Shown here: positions 52,346 through 60,853 of the stretch, one piece after another
Position numbering within the stretch: the stretch's first letter is position 1
Layout: each line of letters starts with the position of its first letter
From: Hyphomicrobium_A sp963817485
GTDB taxonomy: Bacteria > Pseudomonadota > Alphaproteobacteria > Rhizobiales > Hyphomicrobiaceae
Reading direction: 5' to 3'
Length of the DNA stretch: 64,000 bases
Assembly (NCBI GenBank): GCA_963817485.1
Contig: CAWFOR010000005.1
Coordinates: 310,001 to 374,000 of the forward strand
The notes under the pieces: model-generated
The model's input: the letters and a program-made list of their open reading frames with translations, nothing else
What the model was told of the DNA's origin: nothing
The model's database searches: none
Translations under genes and position numbers: made by a program

Positions 52346-53098
52346 CTAGTTGCGGCGCGACAGGGAGCGCAGGAAGCCCTGATATTCCTCGTTGAGCTCC
52401 ATATCGACGGCGGGCGCGAGCCGCAGCAGCGTGTTGGCGATAAAGGGCTGATCGTTGCGCTTCTCCTCCAGCACCTCGCGCAGCACCGGTACGTTGTCCT
52501 CGATGTGGGCGAGGAAGGCGATGCCCTTGTCGAGCGTCTCCGTCCAGCGCTCGCGCGTCCACTTCGCCAGCGGATACATGACCTCGTGCACGAAGTTCGA
52601 TTTGCGCGCCTTCTCGAAGAAGCGCAGGCCCGTGCTCCAGTTCTCCTTCGCCCGCAGCGGCGGCGGCGGGATGTCGCCCACGAGCATCTTCTTGCCGGCC
52701 TGGCCCACGAAATCCTCGAGCGTGGTCGGGGCGTCGATCTGCGCGCGGAAGTGCCACAAGCCGACCGATCCGGGGAACTCCTTCCCCATGCTCGCGACGA
52801 GGGCTTGCTCCACCTTGTCGACCGCGGCCTTGTCGCCCTTCATCGCCGCCGTCATGCAGAAAGCGAAGATCGCGTCGTTGCCGACGTCGTGCACGCCGGC
52901 TTTGCGCAACTGCTCGGTCGACAGGCGCGGCGTTACCCCGTCGGCGGGAACCTGGGCCTCGCCGAGCCGCTGCGCCGAGATGAACGCGGTGATCTCGAGC
53001 CAGCCCGGCAGGTTCGCGATGAACGCGTCCGGGTCCACGTACACGACCGCGAGATTGAGCGGGTCCTTGCGCTTCTTGAGCTCCACCATGTCCGTCAT
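52346..53098 (-). CDS. conserved-looking cytosolic protein of unknown function
   Basis: The protein has 250 residues with no signal peptide or membrane segment. It is rich in charged residues and probably mostly helical. Notable stretches are DPLNLAVVYVDPDAFIANLP, GNDAIFAFCMTAAMKGDKAA and the end NEEYQGFLRSLSRRN. Codon use fits a real gene. I do not recognise the family and no neighbour suggests a role. The ATG at 53098 is followed by another at 53089; either could be used. Confidence 0.6.
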   Translation of the reverse strand: MTDMVELKKRKDPLNLAVVYVDPDAFIANLPGWLEITAFISAQRLGEAQVPADGVTPRLSTEQLRKAGVHDVGNDAIFAFCMTAAMKGDKAAVDKVEQALVASMGKEFPGSVGLWHFRAQIDAPTTLEDFVGQAGKKMLVGDIPPPPLRAKENWSTGLRFFEKARKSNFVHEVMYPLAKWTRERWTETLDKGIAFLAHIEDNVPVLREVLEEKRNDQPFIANTLLRLAPAVDMELNEEYQGFLRSLSRRN

Positions 53099-53307
53099 GA
53101 GTCACCCCGCCGATGGGCCGGTGCTGTCGTCATTGCGACACGCCATGACGTCTTCCCGCCAATGGAGTGGCGAGACGTAGGAGATCCGGCCGTCTGCAGT
53201 GAGAGGAGCAAAAACGATGCCAGCGAAGGCGCGCGCAGCCGCGTGCAAAGTCAACGGCTTGCGCTTGTCGCAAACGCGACGACGGGCATTGGCGCGTGAC
53301 TTGCTCG

Positions 53308-53335
53308 GAGGATCGAGGATCGAGGATCGGGGATC
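53308..53335. repeat. 7-bp tandem repeat GAGGATC x4
   Basis: Three exact copies of GAGGATC (53308-53328) and a fourth with one change (GGGGATC, 53329-53335) lie 20 bases before the Rieske ferredoxin start. Such an array can change length by slippage and could alter the leader of that gene. Confidence 0.8.
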
Positions 53336-53355
53336 GGCGCGACGGAGGCTCCTGA

Positions 53356-53688
53356 ATGTTCACCCGGGTATGCAAGGCGGAGACGATCGACGAGGGCGGC
53401 ATGCGGCTCGTCATTGCGGACGCCCAGCTCGTCATCCTGGCGTGGCCCGAGAACGGCGCGCTCAAGGCGTTCCAGGGCGTGTGCCCGCACGCCAACACTC
53501 CCCTCGCCGAGGCGGAGTTCGATGGCCGCGTGCTCACCTGCCCCACGCACGGCTGGACCTGGGACATGTCGAGCGGCGAACCGATCCACCCGAAGGAAAG
53601 CGGCCTTGCCGAGTACCCGGTGAAGATCGAGGACGGGGCGATCTACGTCGACACGGAAGGCATCGCGCCGCTGTTTGCGCCGCCCTGA
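53356..53688 (+). CDS. Rieske [2Fe-2S] ferredoxin
   Basis: A 110-residue single-domain Rieske protein. The cluster ligands are in GVCPHANTPL (Cys, His) and LTCPTHGWTWDM (Cys, His), spaced as in ferredoxins of aromatic oxygenases such as the toluene 4-monooxygenase component. Such proteins pass electrons to an oxygenase. No oxygenase or reductase gene is adjacent, so the partner is unknown. Start ATG at 53356. Confidence 0.88.
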   Translation: MFTRVCKAETIDEGGMRLVIADAQLVILAWPENGALKAFQGVCPHANTPLAEAEFDGRVLTCPTHGWTWDMSSGEPIHPKESGLAEYPVKIEDGAIYVDTEGIAPLFAPP

Positions 53689-53710
53689 TGCGCGCACGGG
53701 CGTTCGGGTA

Positions 53711-53757
53711 GCCACGGCTATCGTCGGCTCCCTGCCGCTCTTCTTCGGACCTCGCTG
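53711..53757 (+). pseudogene. fragment duplicated from a DUF2189 gene
   Basis: Bases 53720-53748 are identical to 51017-51045 inside the DUF2189 gene (29 of 29). CCTCGCTG follows in both, but with one extra A here. No longer frame is preserved. It looks like the remnant of a second DUF2189 copy or a small duplication. Confidence 0.6.
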
Positions 53758-53834
53758 ATCATCGCCGCAGCAACGGCGCGGGCCGTTGCCGCTCCGCCAG
53801 CAATTCGCCAACGCCCATCGAAGCGGGCCCCGCC

Positions 53835-54002
53835 TCACCCTTTGGAATGGGCTTTCTTTTCCAATTCGGCGAGGCGCTTCTTGGCGGCACTGAGCTCGGC
53901 GCGGATCTCGTGCGTCACTGCTCCTGTGAAAATGGCCTTGGCGTCGATCTCCAGTTCGGCGACCCGAGCTCGCAGTCGCTTAATCTCGTCCTGGTCGTCC
54001 AT
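53835..54002 (-). CDS. 55-residue coiled-coil protein
   Basis: The ATG at 54002 is preceded by AAAGGAG at six-base spacing. The peptide begins MDDQDEIKRLRARVAELEID, contains a central FTGAVTHEIRAEL and ends AKKRLAELEKKAHSKG, with two heptad-like helices. The ribosome binding site, charge pattern and codon use support a real gene. Function unknown; such short coiled coils often act as oligomers. Confidence 0.65.
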   Translation of the reverse strand: MDDQDEIKRLRARVAELEIDAKAIFTGAVTHEIRAELSAAKKRLAELEKKAHSKG

Positions 54003-54098
54003 CGTGCTCTCCTTTGGCGGCGTCGTGATTGGCCAAATGTGTTGCCACGGGCCGGAGCATAATATTCTCTTCCACTAGTTTTCAGGGGCGAGATCGAG

Positions 54099-54629
54099 AT
54101 GACAACAATGAAAACGACGAAGACGCTCGGCATTGCGCTGGCCGCTCTCCTTCTGCCCCACATTGCCGTAGCGGAAACATGGCTGACCCTGGAAGCATCC
54201 GAATACCCTCCGGAAGTGAAAAAGGGACTGGATGACGTACGCAGCGCCTGCAAAGGGGAAGAGCATGAGGTGGTGGACGATCCGCAAGCAGGCGTGACGA
54301 TCATCGACCTCGATCGCGACGGCTCCAAGGACATCCTTCTCGAGGCGTGGCGGGCCTGCTCCGTTGAGATGAAGGGGGCAGGTTGCAACACCGCCGGCTG
54401 CGTCCTCCAGATCTTCAAGCAGGTCGGGCCTCACAAATGGAAATCTGTCTTCGACGAGACCATCGACCCGATCTGGTTCCTCAGCGCCTCGCAGGAGGGC
54501 TATTTCCGTCTCATGGCACTATCGGTCAGTCGAAAGATTACGGACCGATGCCCCGATCCTTCGGGCAGCGCGTGCGACTATCTGGTCTACTGGAAGCACG
54601 GCCGCTGGGTCTGGGACCGGATACGCTGA
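54099..54629 (+). CDS. secreted protein of unknown function
   Basis: The 176-residue product has a signal peptide (LGIALAALLLPHIAVA). The mature part holds six cysteines and the stretch GVTIIDLDRDGSKDILLEAW, which resembles a calcium-binding DxDxDG loop as found in FG-GAP and integrin-type repeats. It ends YWKHGRWVWDRIR. Family not recognised. Base composition is slightly less GC-rich than the flanks. Confidence 0.65.
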   Translation: MTTMKTTKTLGIALAALLLPHIAVAETWLTLEASEYPPEVKKGLDDVRSACKGEEHEVVDDPQAGVTIIDLDRDGSKDILLEAWRACSVEMKGAGCNTAGCVLQIFKQVGPHKWKSVFDETIDPIWFLSASQEGYFRLMALSVSRKITDRCPDPSGSACDYLVYWKHGRWVWDRIR

Positions 54630-54669
54630 TATCCGTCGCGCGACGGCAGGAGCCGGGCAGCGTTGAAGC

Positions 54670-55788
54670 TCAGCCCCTCTGCTGCGCTTTGATCTCGTTG
54701 AACCTCGCCAGCGCCCGCTCGAATTTCTCGTTGAAGAGCCACATGGCGTCGAGAATCTCGCGGAAGGTCGCGGATGTCCTTGCCCGGTCGGCCTTGCCGA
54801 AGGTGAAGACGCTGTTGTTGCGCAGGTATCCCATGATCTTCGGGTCCGAGATCTTATAGCCCGCGAGATTGCCCGACTTGATCGCGGCCCGCGTCGGGCC
54901 CGGGATGATCTGGATGAGCTCGAACAGCTTCATCTGATCGATCGGGTCCGGCAGCGTTTGCACGATCTCCGGAATTTGCAGGAAGATCTCCGCGTGTGCG
55001 TTCATCATGCCGTCGCGCACGGCGGTCCAGTGATTGAACCGATGATCGAGGTTGCGGGCGCGCGCCTCCTCCTTGTCGTCGCGAGCGTTGAGCGCCGGAT
55101 CGGCGGCCGCCATCGCCCGCTTGAGCGCCGCCCACTTCCTCTGACCGTTCTGATCCTCGGACACGCCGGTTTGGAAGCTTCCCTTGTACGTGTTGGAGCG
55201 CGCATTGCCGATGTTCTGATTGCCGTTCGTCTCGGCAAAGAAAATGCCCAGGCTGATGCGGCCCGCCGCCTCCGCGGTTTCCGCATCGAGGCCCTTGGCG
55301 CGCGCAATGCCGGTGGCGAGGTCGACGACATCCTTGAACGGCGTTGCCGAGTTTTGCGCGTTTGCGGGCGGCGCCTGCATGATCGCAAAGAGGCTTATGT
55401 ACTCGTCGATCAGCGGCTCGGTGTCTGCGTCGAAGTACGCCGGTGGAATTGCGAATTTGTTGGGCCGGCCGATGCGGGACGGGAGCGCGTCGGTGAGGTC
55501 CTTGTACGCGCTCATCATGCTGAGGCGGGCAAGGTAGAGCGCCTGACCGGGCAGGTTCGGCAGCGGCTGTCGCGCATTGATCTGCGCGCGGCGCTGGCCG
55601 AGGACCGACTTGAACTCGCTGACGGCCTTGTCGTAGGCAGCGAGCGCATCCGACTGCGATTGCGTGAGGGCTGCCGGCTGAGCGCCTGCGGACGTGATGA
55701 GGTGGAAAACGGGCAGCATCAGGATGACCCCGACAGCGAGGGCTGCGGCGCGCTTCGTTGCAGGCATTCTCAAGGCTACGAGGTGCAT
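54670..55788 (-). CDS. secreted protein with a possible lysozyme-like segment
   Basis: 372 residues with a signal peptide (AAALAVGVILMLPVFHLI, cleavage near AGAQ). The middle reads LGIFFAETNGNQNIGNARSN and TYKGSFQTG, which recalls the catalytic Glu and the following Gln of lysozyme-like transglycosylases (compare QESGFNP...GLMQ). The rest is helical with no clear domain. The assignment is only a suggestion. Start ATG at 55788, with a second possible start at 55767. Confidence 0.55.
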   Translation of the reverse strand: MHLVALRMPATKRAAALAVGVILMLPVFHLITSAGAQPAALTQSQSDALAAYDKAVSEFKSVLGQRRAQINARQPLPNLPGQALYLARLSMMSAYKDLTDALPSRIGRPNKFAIPPAYFDADTEPLIDEYISLFAIMQAPPANAQNSATPFKDVVDLATGIARAKGLDAETAEAAGRISLGIFFAETNGNQNIGNARSNTYKGSFQTGVSEDQNGQRKWAALKRAMAAADPALNARDDKEEARARNLDHRFNHWTAVRDGMMNAHAEIFLQIPEIVQTLPDPIDQMKLFELIQIIPGPTRAAIKSGNLAGYKISDPKIMGYLRNNSVFTFGKADRARTSATFREILDAMWLFNEKFERALARFNEIKAQQRG

Positions 55789-55856
55789 CGGGCGGACTCG
55801 CCAAACTGGAATGCAGACTGGAATGATGGTGCGCGGCCTCGGCCCCGTCGATCAGG

Positions 55857-56216
55857 CTACGCTGACACGCCTATGGGGCAGATTGGCGTCAAGCCGAACC
55901 TCCGGCGCGCCATCTGGCAGGCGTCGTCGCCCGGCTCACAGGCCCGGCAAACCTCGGGTCGAACCGCGTAGATCGCGCATGAGGCCGAAACTCCGACGTC
56001 GCCGACCAGGGCGGAGCAGCGGTCTCCGCTGCAGCGCATGCGCCCGCGGCGATCGTCGACGAATTCGGCCGGAATGCGCGCGATGTCGGCGTCGGACTCG
56101 GTCGTGAACCGCGGCCACTCGCGCGAGTAGGAGCAGCAGGCCGCGCAGCTCTGGCAGGGTGATGCGGCGACCGCCGGCCGAGCAACGGTTGCGTCGGCCT
56201 GGCTAAGGCCGCTCAC
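55857..56216 (-). CDS. YkgJ-family cysteine cluster protein
   Basis: The 119-residue protein shows CQSCAACCSYSREWPRF, CSGDRCSALVG, CAIYAVRPEVCRACEPGDDAC, the CxxCxxCC cluster of the YkgJ family, thought to bind zinc or iron-sulfur. The start overlaps the stop of the DUF6481 gene by four bases, so both are likely made from one transcript. Confidence 0.85.
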   Translation of the reverse strand: MSGLSQADATVARPAVAASPCQSCAACCSYSREWPRFTTESDADIARIPAEFVDDRRGRMRCSGDRCSALVGDVGVSASCAIYAVRPEVCRACEPGDDACQMARRRFGLTPICPIGVSA

Positions 56217-56572
56217 GCCTTGCGCGCCTTGCGGGCGGCATAGCGGTTATCGCGCGCGGCCTTGCGCTCCGCCTCGAGCGCGATCTGCTCGTCGGCTTCC
56301 CGCAGCTGGCGAGCTTCACGCTCCGCCCGCTCCGCCTGTTCGCGTGCGGCAAGCTCGGCTGCCTGGCGCGCCTCTTCCGCCTGGCGCGTCTGCGAACGCT
56401 CGGCGGCGCGCAACTCGCGTGCGGCAGCGACGGCCTGGCGCGCAGCTCTCTGCTCGACGACGGCCGGATCGTCCGGCGCGGGCCGCGCGCGAAATCGCTC
56501 CAGCGCGGCCTTCCTCGCCGATGTCGACGTGCCGAGCCGCTCGCTGAAGGTGGGGCTTTTAAAGGCTTTCAA
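56213..56572 (-). CDS. DUF6481 family protein
   Basis: 119 residues, very rich in Ala, Arg and Glu and predicted as one long helix: MKAFKSPTFSERLGTSTSAR, then RQAAELAAREQAERAERE and the conserved end ERKAARDNRYAARKARKA. These ends match DUF6481, a small family frequent next to cold shock genes in alphaproteobacteria. Function unknown, perhaps nucleic acid binding by charge. It lies beyond the cspA terminator on the same strand. Confidence 0.8.
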   Translation of the reverse strand: MKAFKSPTFSERLGTSTSARKAALERFRARPAPDDPAVVEQRAARQAVAAARELRAAERSQTRQAEEARQAAELAAREQAERAEREARQLREADEQIALEAERKAARDNRYAARKARKA

Positions 56573-56596
56573 TCGGTATTCCTGGGTTATGTGATG

Positions 56597-56646
56597 CAGA
56601 AATAGAGAGAGCGGCGTCCGCTCTCATCGATGCGGACGCCGCTCTC
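56597..56646 (-). terminator. terminator after cspA
   Basis: GAGAGCGGCGTCCGC (56607-56621) and GCGGACGCCGCTCTC (56632-56646) form a perfect 15-bp stem with a 10-base loop. In the direction of cspA transcription it is followed by TCTATTTCT. It separates cspA from the DUF6481/YkgJ pair. Confidence 0.85.
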
Positions 56647-56659
56647 GGGATCTTGCCGT

Positions 56660-56869
56660 TTAGACTGCCTCGATGGTCGAGACAGCGAGCTTGCCGGTGC
56701 GCTGGTCCTTCTGCGTGTCGAAGGAGACCTTCTGGCCTTCGGAGAGACCGCGCATGCCGGCGCGCTCGAGCGCGGTGGCGTGCACGAACACGTCGTTGCC
56801 GCCGGCGTCCGGCGCGATGAAGCCGAAGCCCTTTTGGTCGTTGTAGAACTTCACGGTACCCGTTTGCAT
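56660..56869 (-). CDS. cspA: cold shock protein
   Basis: A 69-residue single cold shock domain that binds single-stranded RNA and DNA. The RNP1 motif KGFGFI and the RNP2-type DVFVHATAL are intact, after MQTGTVKFYNDQ. The ATG at 56869 follows AAAGG. A long upstream stretch could form the structured leader typical of cold shock mRNAs. Confidence 0.95.
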   Translation of the reverse strand: MQTGTVKFYNDQKGFGFIAPDAGGNDVFVHATALERAGMRGLSEGQKVSFDTQKDQRTGKLAVSTIEAV

Positions 56870-57260
56870 GGTGTGCCTTTCTCTGGGGTGAAGACGAGAG
56901 CATGAGACCCGGCGGAGCCGCGATCTCGATGCCGATAATCTCGATGTTTGGAAAGGCACTGAACGTGCGCCCTGCTCTGTCAGGGTGCAGGGGCCACATT
57001 GTCCGGCCAAAATCGACGGGTTGGCATAGACCGAATCGGCCCCAGCGGCAAGTGCGGTGGCGGAAAGGCCCCGAACGGCGGGCCCGCCAAGGCAACTATG
57101 AACGTAGGCGCCGAGGCTTGCCGCGTACAATTCCTCGCGCCGTATGCGTAGTACCCGAAGGCACACACGCGCCCGGCAAACGCACCCGCCTCCGCCCGCA
57201 TCGTCCTTGACGGCGCCCCGATTGGCGCATGGAATGCCCCTGCGAGACGGAGGCAGCGCG
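56870..57260. other. divergent region between cspA and the radical SAM gene, 391 bp
   Basis: It should hold the cspA leader and promoter (leftwards) and the promoter of the radical SAM gene (rightwards, with GGAGG before 57261). No gene or clear operator was identified. Confidence 0.5.
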
Positions 57261-58863
57261 ATGCCCAACGTGCTCATGGTGTTCCCCAGGTTCAACCAGC
57301 ACTCGTTCTGGAACCTGCAGGCCGTCTGCGACACCTACGGCTCGCGCGCGCAGTCTCCCCCGCTGGGCCTGATGACGGTCGCGGCGCTCCTGCCCGCCGA
57401 CTGGAATGTCCGCCTCGTCGACCGCAATGCCGACACGCTCCGTGACGACGACCTCGCCTGGGCCGACATGGTGATGACGGGCGGCATGCTGCCTCAGCGT
57501 GTCGACACGCTCGCGCTCATCGACATCGCGCACGCGCATAACAAGCCGGTCGTGGTCGGCGGCCCCGATCCGACGTCGGTCCCCGAGGTCTACGCCGCGC
57601 GCCGACTTCCGCGTGCTGGGCGAGGCCGAGGGCGTCATCGGCGCTTTCATCGCCGCCTGGAACGCGGGCGCGCGCTCCGGCACCTTCGAGGTCGAGAAGT
57701 TCCAGGTCGACGTGACGACGACGCCGCTGCCGCGCTTCGACCTCATCGAGTTCAAGCGCTACTCCTACATGGGCGTGCAGTTCAGCCGCGGCTGCCCCTT
57801 CAACTGCGAGTTCTGCGACATCATCGAGCTCTACGGCCGCGTGCCGCGCTCCAAGACGAACGAGCAGATGCTGGCCGAGCTCGACGCGCTCTATCAGGCC
57901 GGCTACCGCGGTCACATCAACTTCGTCGACGACAACCTGATCGGCAACAAGAAGGCGCTGAAGCGCTTCCTGCCGGCGCTGCAGGCCTGGCAGAGGAAGC
58001 GCGGCTTCCCCTTCGAGTTCTCGACCGAAGCCTCCATGAACCTCGCCGACGATACGCAGCTCCTGCACATGCTGCGCGACGCCAACTTCTTCGGCATCTT
58101 CGTCGGCATCGAGAGCCCCGACACCGACACGCTCATCGCGATGCAGAAGAAGCAGAACACGCGGCGCGATCTCGTGGAGGGCATCCACAAGCTCTACGAC
58201 GCCGGCATCGTCGTCATCGCGGGCTTCATCGTCGGCTTCGACACCGAGGACAAACGCGTCGCCCAGGGCATGATCGACTGCATCGAGGCGATGAGCATTC
58301 CCGTATGCATGGTCGGCCTCTTGACCGCGCTGCCGAACACGCAGCTCACGCGGCGGCTCGAGCGCGAGCAGCGGCTGTTGCCGCTCGTCGTGGAGGAGGG
58401 CGACCACTGCACCGAGGGGCTCAACTTCCTCACCTTGCGCCCGCGCCGTGACATCCTCGCCGACTATCGCGACGTGCTGGCGGCCGTCTACGCACCGGAA
58501 GCGTTCTTCCATCGCCTGCGCACGGTGTGCCGCGCCTTGAAGCCCCCGCGCCACCCCAAACGGTTCGAGCCGCGCGTGCTTGCGCACAACCTCATGTTCT
58601 TCTGGCGCGTCCTGTGGCGGATGACGTTCGTCGAGCGCGCGTACGCCCCCCACTTCTGGCACACGCTCGCCTCGACCGCGTGGCACAACCCGTCGACGCT
58701 GAAGTACATGATCTTCCACATCGCCTTCTATCTGCACTTGGGCCCCTTCGCGCAGTTCGTGATCGCCCGCCTCGAGCGCGAGATGGGCGAGCTCGAGCGC
58801 GAGCCGCCCGTGCGCCACGCGGCCCGCGCGGGCGCTTCGCAGCTCGCGTCTGCCGCGTCCTAA
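57261..58863 (+). CDS. B12-binding radical SAM protein with DUF4070 end, one frame break
   Basis: The ATG at 57261 follows GGAGG at eight-base spacing. Residues 1-140 form a cobalamin-binding-like domain (PPLGLMTVAALLPADWNVRL, VVVGGPDPTSVPEVY). One extra base at 57600 shifts the frame; the next frame goes on with DFRVLGEAEGVIGAF. The radical SAM cluster motif is CPFNCEFC near residue 177, in RGCPFNCEFCDIIELYGRVP. The core ends with GFIVGFDTEDKRV, and the C-terminal region (LPNTQLTRRLEREQRLLPL, GLNFLTLRPRRDILADYRDV) is of DUF4070 type. It resembles hopanoid methylases in plan, but their motif differs. Substrate unknown. About 534 residues. Confidence 0.85.
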
Positions 58864-58979
58864 GATTTCCGGAACCTTTCCGGGACCTTACCGCTTGCTA
58901 TGCCGCAGGCGGGCGTCATCAACATGCCAATGTTCTCGCCCTGATGGCGCCGATGAACCAATCAGGAGCCCCCACGAGA

Positions 58980-59585
58980 ATGAAAATCATAGCGCTAATC
59001 GCCGCTGTCGCAGCCTTTGCAACGCTCGGCGTTGCGGCGGCGCAGGCCGAGCCCGGCTACTCGACGGCCAACGTCAATATGCGCACGGGACCCGACATCG
59101 AGTACCCCAGCGTCGGCGTCATCCCCGAGGGCGAGCCCATCTACGTCGAGGGCTGCCTGCAGGACGAGTCCTGGTGCGACGTCCGCTGGGCGGACAACCG
59201 CGGCTGGGTCTACAGCGAGTACATCGGCTTCGATTATCACGGGCAGACGGCTTATCTGCCCGACGTCGGCATCGCCGCGTTCGGCATTCCCGTCGTGGGC
59301 TTCGTCGCGGCCGACTATTGGGGCCGCTGGTACCGGGGCCGCCCCTGGTACGCCGAGCACGCGCGTTGGGAGGCCTTCAAGTGGCACCCGCGCGTCGGCT
59401 GGCATGCTCCGCCTCCGGGTCCGCGCCATGCGGGATGGTGGCGTGCGGGCTACGTGGCCCCGCACGGCATGATTGCGCCGTCGGAGCACGGTTGGCGGCG
59501 ACCCGAGCGCCATGAGCGGCGCGAGGAACGTCGCGACGATCACCGTGGCGATCATCACGATGACCATCACGACGACCACCGCTGA
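58980..59585 (+). CDS. secreted bacterial SH3 domain protein with His/Asp tail
   Basis: 201 residues: a signal peptide (IALIAAVAAFATLGVAAAQA), an SH3b domain (VNMRTGPDIEYPSVGVIPEG, WCDVRWADNRGWVYSEYI), a Trp/Tyr/Pro-rich middle, and a tail of His, Asp and Arg (DDHRGDHHDDHHDDHR) that could bind metal ions. SH3b domains often bind cell wall. The ATG at 58980 follows GAGA. A strong terminator follows the stop. Confidence 0.85.
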   Translation: MKIIALIAAVAAFATLGVAAAQAEPGYSTANVNMRTGPDIEYPSVGVIPEGEPIYVEGCLQDESWCDVRWADNRGWVYSEYIGFDYHGQTAYLPDVGIAAFGIPVVGFVAADYWGRWYRGRPWYAEHARWEAFKWHPRVGWHAPPPGPRHAGWWRAGYVAPHGMIAPSEHGWRRPERHERREERRDDHRGDHHDDHHDDHR

Positions 59586-59615
59586 GCCGGTCGACGATCA
59601 ATCGCGACTTATGCA

Positions 59616-59650
59616 AACGCCCGCGGCCTGCCGCGGGCGTTTCGCGTTTC
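59616..59650 (+). terminator. terminator after the SH3 protein gene
   Basis: AACGCCCGCGG (59616-59626) and CCGCGGGCGTT (59631-59641) form a perfect 11-bp stem with a 4-base loop, then TCGCGTTTCG. The next gene converges, so it may serve both directions. Confidence 0.85.
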
Positions 59651-59672
59651 GGGGCTCAACGCGGCCTCGATG

Positions 59673-60095
59673 TCAGCCCCTGCCCCACAGCGCCGGAAGG
59701 CGTCGCGCCAGTCCGCTCTTGGGCGCCGACTTTGATCCGACATCGAAGTTGCGTCTCGCCTTTTCAACGACGGGCCGGTTCTTCATTGCCCAGGCTCCCA
59801 GGGCGGCAAGCGGCTCGATAAGCGTGCGACCAAGCTCGGTCAGCTCATAGTCCACGCGCGGCGGGATCGTCGGATAGACGGTGCGCGTCACGAGACCATC
59901 CCGCTCGAGGCCTCTGAGCGTCAACGTGAGCATGCGCTGTGAGATGCCGCCGATCGCACGCCGGATCTCGTTGAAGCGCATGGGGCCGCCCCGCAAGTGG
60001 CCAACGACGTACACGGTCCACTTGTCGCCGACCCGTGCCAGCACGTCGGCTACCGCACGGCAGTCGCCAGTATCATGGGTGATACCGGGTTTCAA
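59673..60095 (-). CDS. HxlR-family transcriptional regulator
   Basis: 140 residues with the winged-helix HxlR pattern: DCRAVADVLARVGDKWTVYV, the recognition region MRFNEIRRAIGGISQRMLTL, and the wing TRTVYPTIPPRVDYELTELG. HxlR regulators often sense quinones, aldehydes or thiol stress and control a neighbouring oxidoreductase. It is divergent from azoR, with a near-palindrome between them. The Cys in GDCRAVADVL is where a sensing cysteine is found in several relatives. Confidence 0.9.
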   Translation of the reverse strand: MKPGITHDTGDCRAVADVLARVGDKWTVYVVGHLRGGPMRFNEIRRAIGGISQRMLTLTLRGLERDGLVTRTVYPTIPPRVDYELTELGRTLIEPLAALGAWAMKNRPVVEKARRNFDVGSKSAPKSGLARRLPALWGRG

Positions 60096-60139
60096 AAAAG
60101 TGCCTCCTTGCGCGGTGTCTTCGCGGTCATCAATTTAGC

Positions 60140-60162
60140 GTCGGTCACAAAATGTGACTGAC
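60140..60162. promoter_or_regulatory. likely HxlR operator
   Basis: GTCGGTCACA and TGTGACTGAC form 10-bp arms with one mismatch around AAA; the core GTCACAAAATGTGAC (60144-60158) is perfectly symmetric. It lies 45 bases before the regulator and 68 bases before azoR, where a shared divergent promoter would be. Confidence 0.75.
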
Positions 60163-60229
60163 GAAATCAGGCCTGTCAAATCGGCGCGCACTCCGACGGA
60201 CGCCTCGTATTCAGAATGGGACCAAGACC

Positions 60230-60838
60230 ATGAAGCTTCTGCACATCGATTTCAGCATCCTCGGCGCCGGTTCCGTAAGCCGGCAATTGTCGGCGGAAAT
60301 CGTTGCTGCCGAGCGGCGCCGCCATCCGGGCCTGGAGGTCGTCTATCGCGACCTCGGCGCCGCGCCCGTCGGGCATCTCTCCGGCGCACATCTCGCCGCT
60401 GCGCAGGGAGCGGTTCCCGAGACGTCCAATCTGCAGCACGACGTTGCCGCCGGGCAGGCGGCACTGGCAGAGTTCCTCGCCGCCGACCTCGTCGTCATCG
60501 GCGCGCCGATGTATAACTTCGGCATCCCGAGCCAGCTCAAGGCGTGGATCGATCGGCTCGCGGTGGCCGGGCAGACCTTCCGGTACACGGAAAAGGGCGC
60601 CGAGGGGCTGGCGGGCGGCAAGCAGGTGATCGTTGCCTCATCTCGCGGCGGGTTCTATGGCCCCGAGACGTCCGCGGCTTTCCTCGACCATCAGGAATCG
60701 TATCTGCGCGGCGTCTTCGGCTTCTTCGGCATTGGCGATGTGAAATTCATCCGTGCTGAGGGCCTGGCACTTGGTGCCGATCAGCGGACAAAAGCGATCG
60801 AGGCTGCGCAGACGGAGATCGCCCAGCTCGTGGCTTGA
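60230..60838 (+). CDS. azoR: FMN-dependent NADH-azoreductase
   Basis: The flavodoxin-fold enzyme reduces azo compounds and quinones with NADH. Seen: the FMN phosphate region near SILGAGSVSRQLSAEIV, APMYNFGIPSQLKAWIDRLA, and ASSRGGFYG. 202 residues, normal length. Its likely task is quinone or electrophile detoxification, which fits control by the divergent HxlR regulator. Intact; it converges on the amidase gene with a 15-base gap. Confidence 0.92.
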   Translation: MKLLHIDFSILGAGSVSRQLSAEIVAAERRRHPGLEVVYRDLGAAPVGHLSGAHLAAAQGAVPETSNLQHDVAAGQAALAEFLAADLVVIGAPMYNFGIPSQLKAWIDRLAVAGQTFRYTEKGAEGLAGGKQVIVASSRGGFYGPETSAAFLDHQESYLRGVFGFFGIGDVKFIRAEGLALGADQRTKAIEAAQTEIAQLVA

Positions 60839-60853
60839 GGGCCGTCTCAAACC

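Noticed and set aside
57261..58863. Hopanoid C-2 methylase (HpnP)
   Set aside because: The cluster region reads RGCPFNCEFCDIIELYGR, while HpnP proteins as I recall them differ there, and no other hopanoid gene is nearby.
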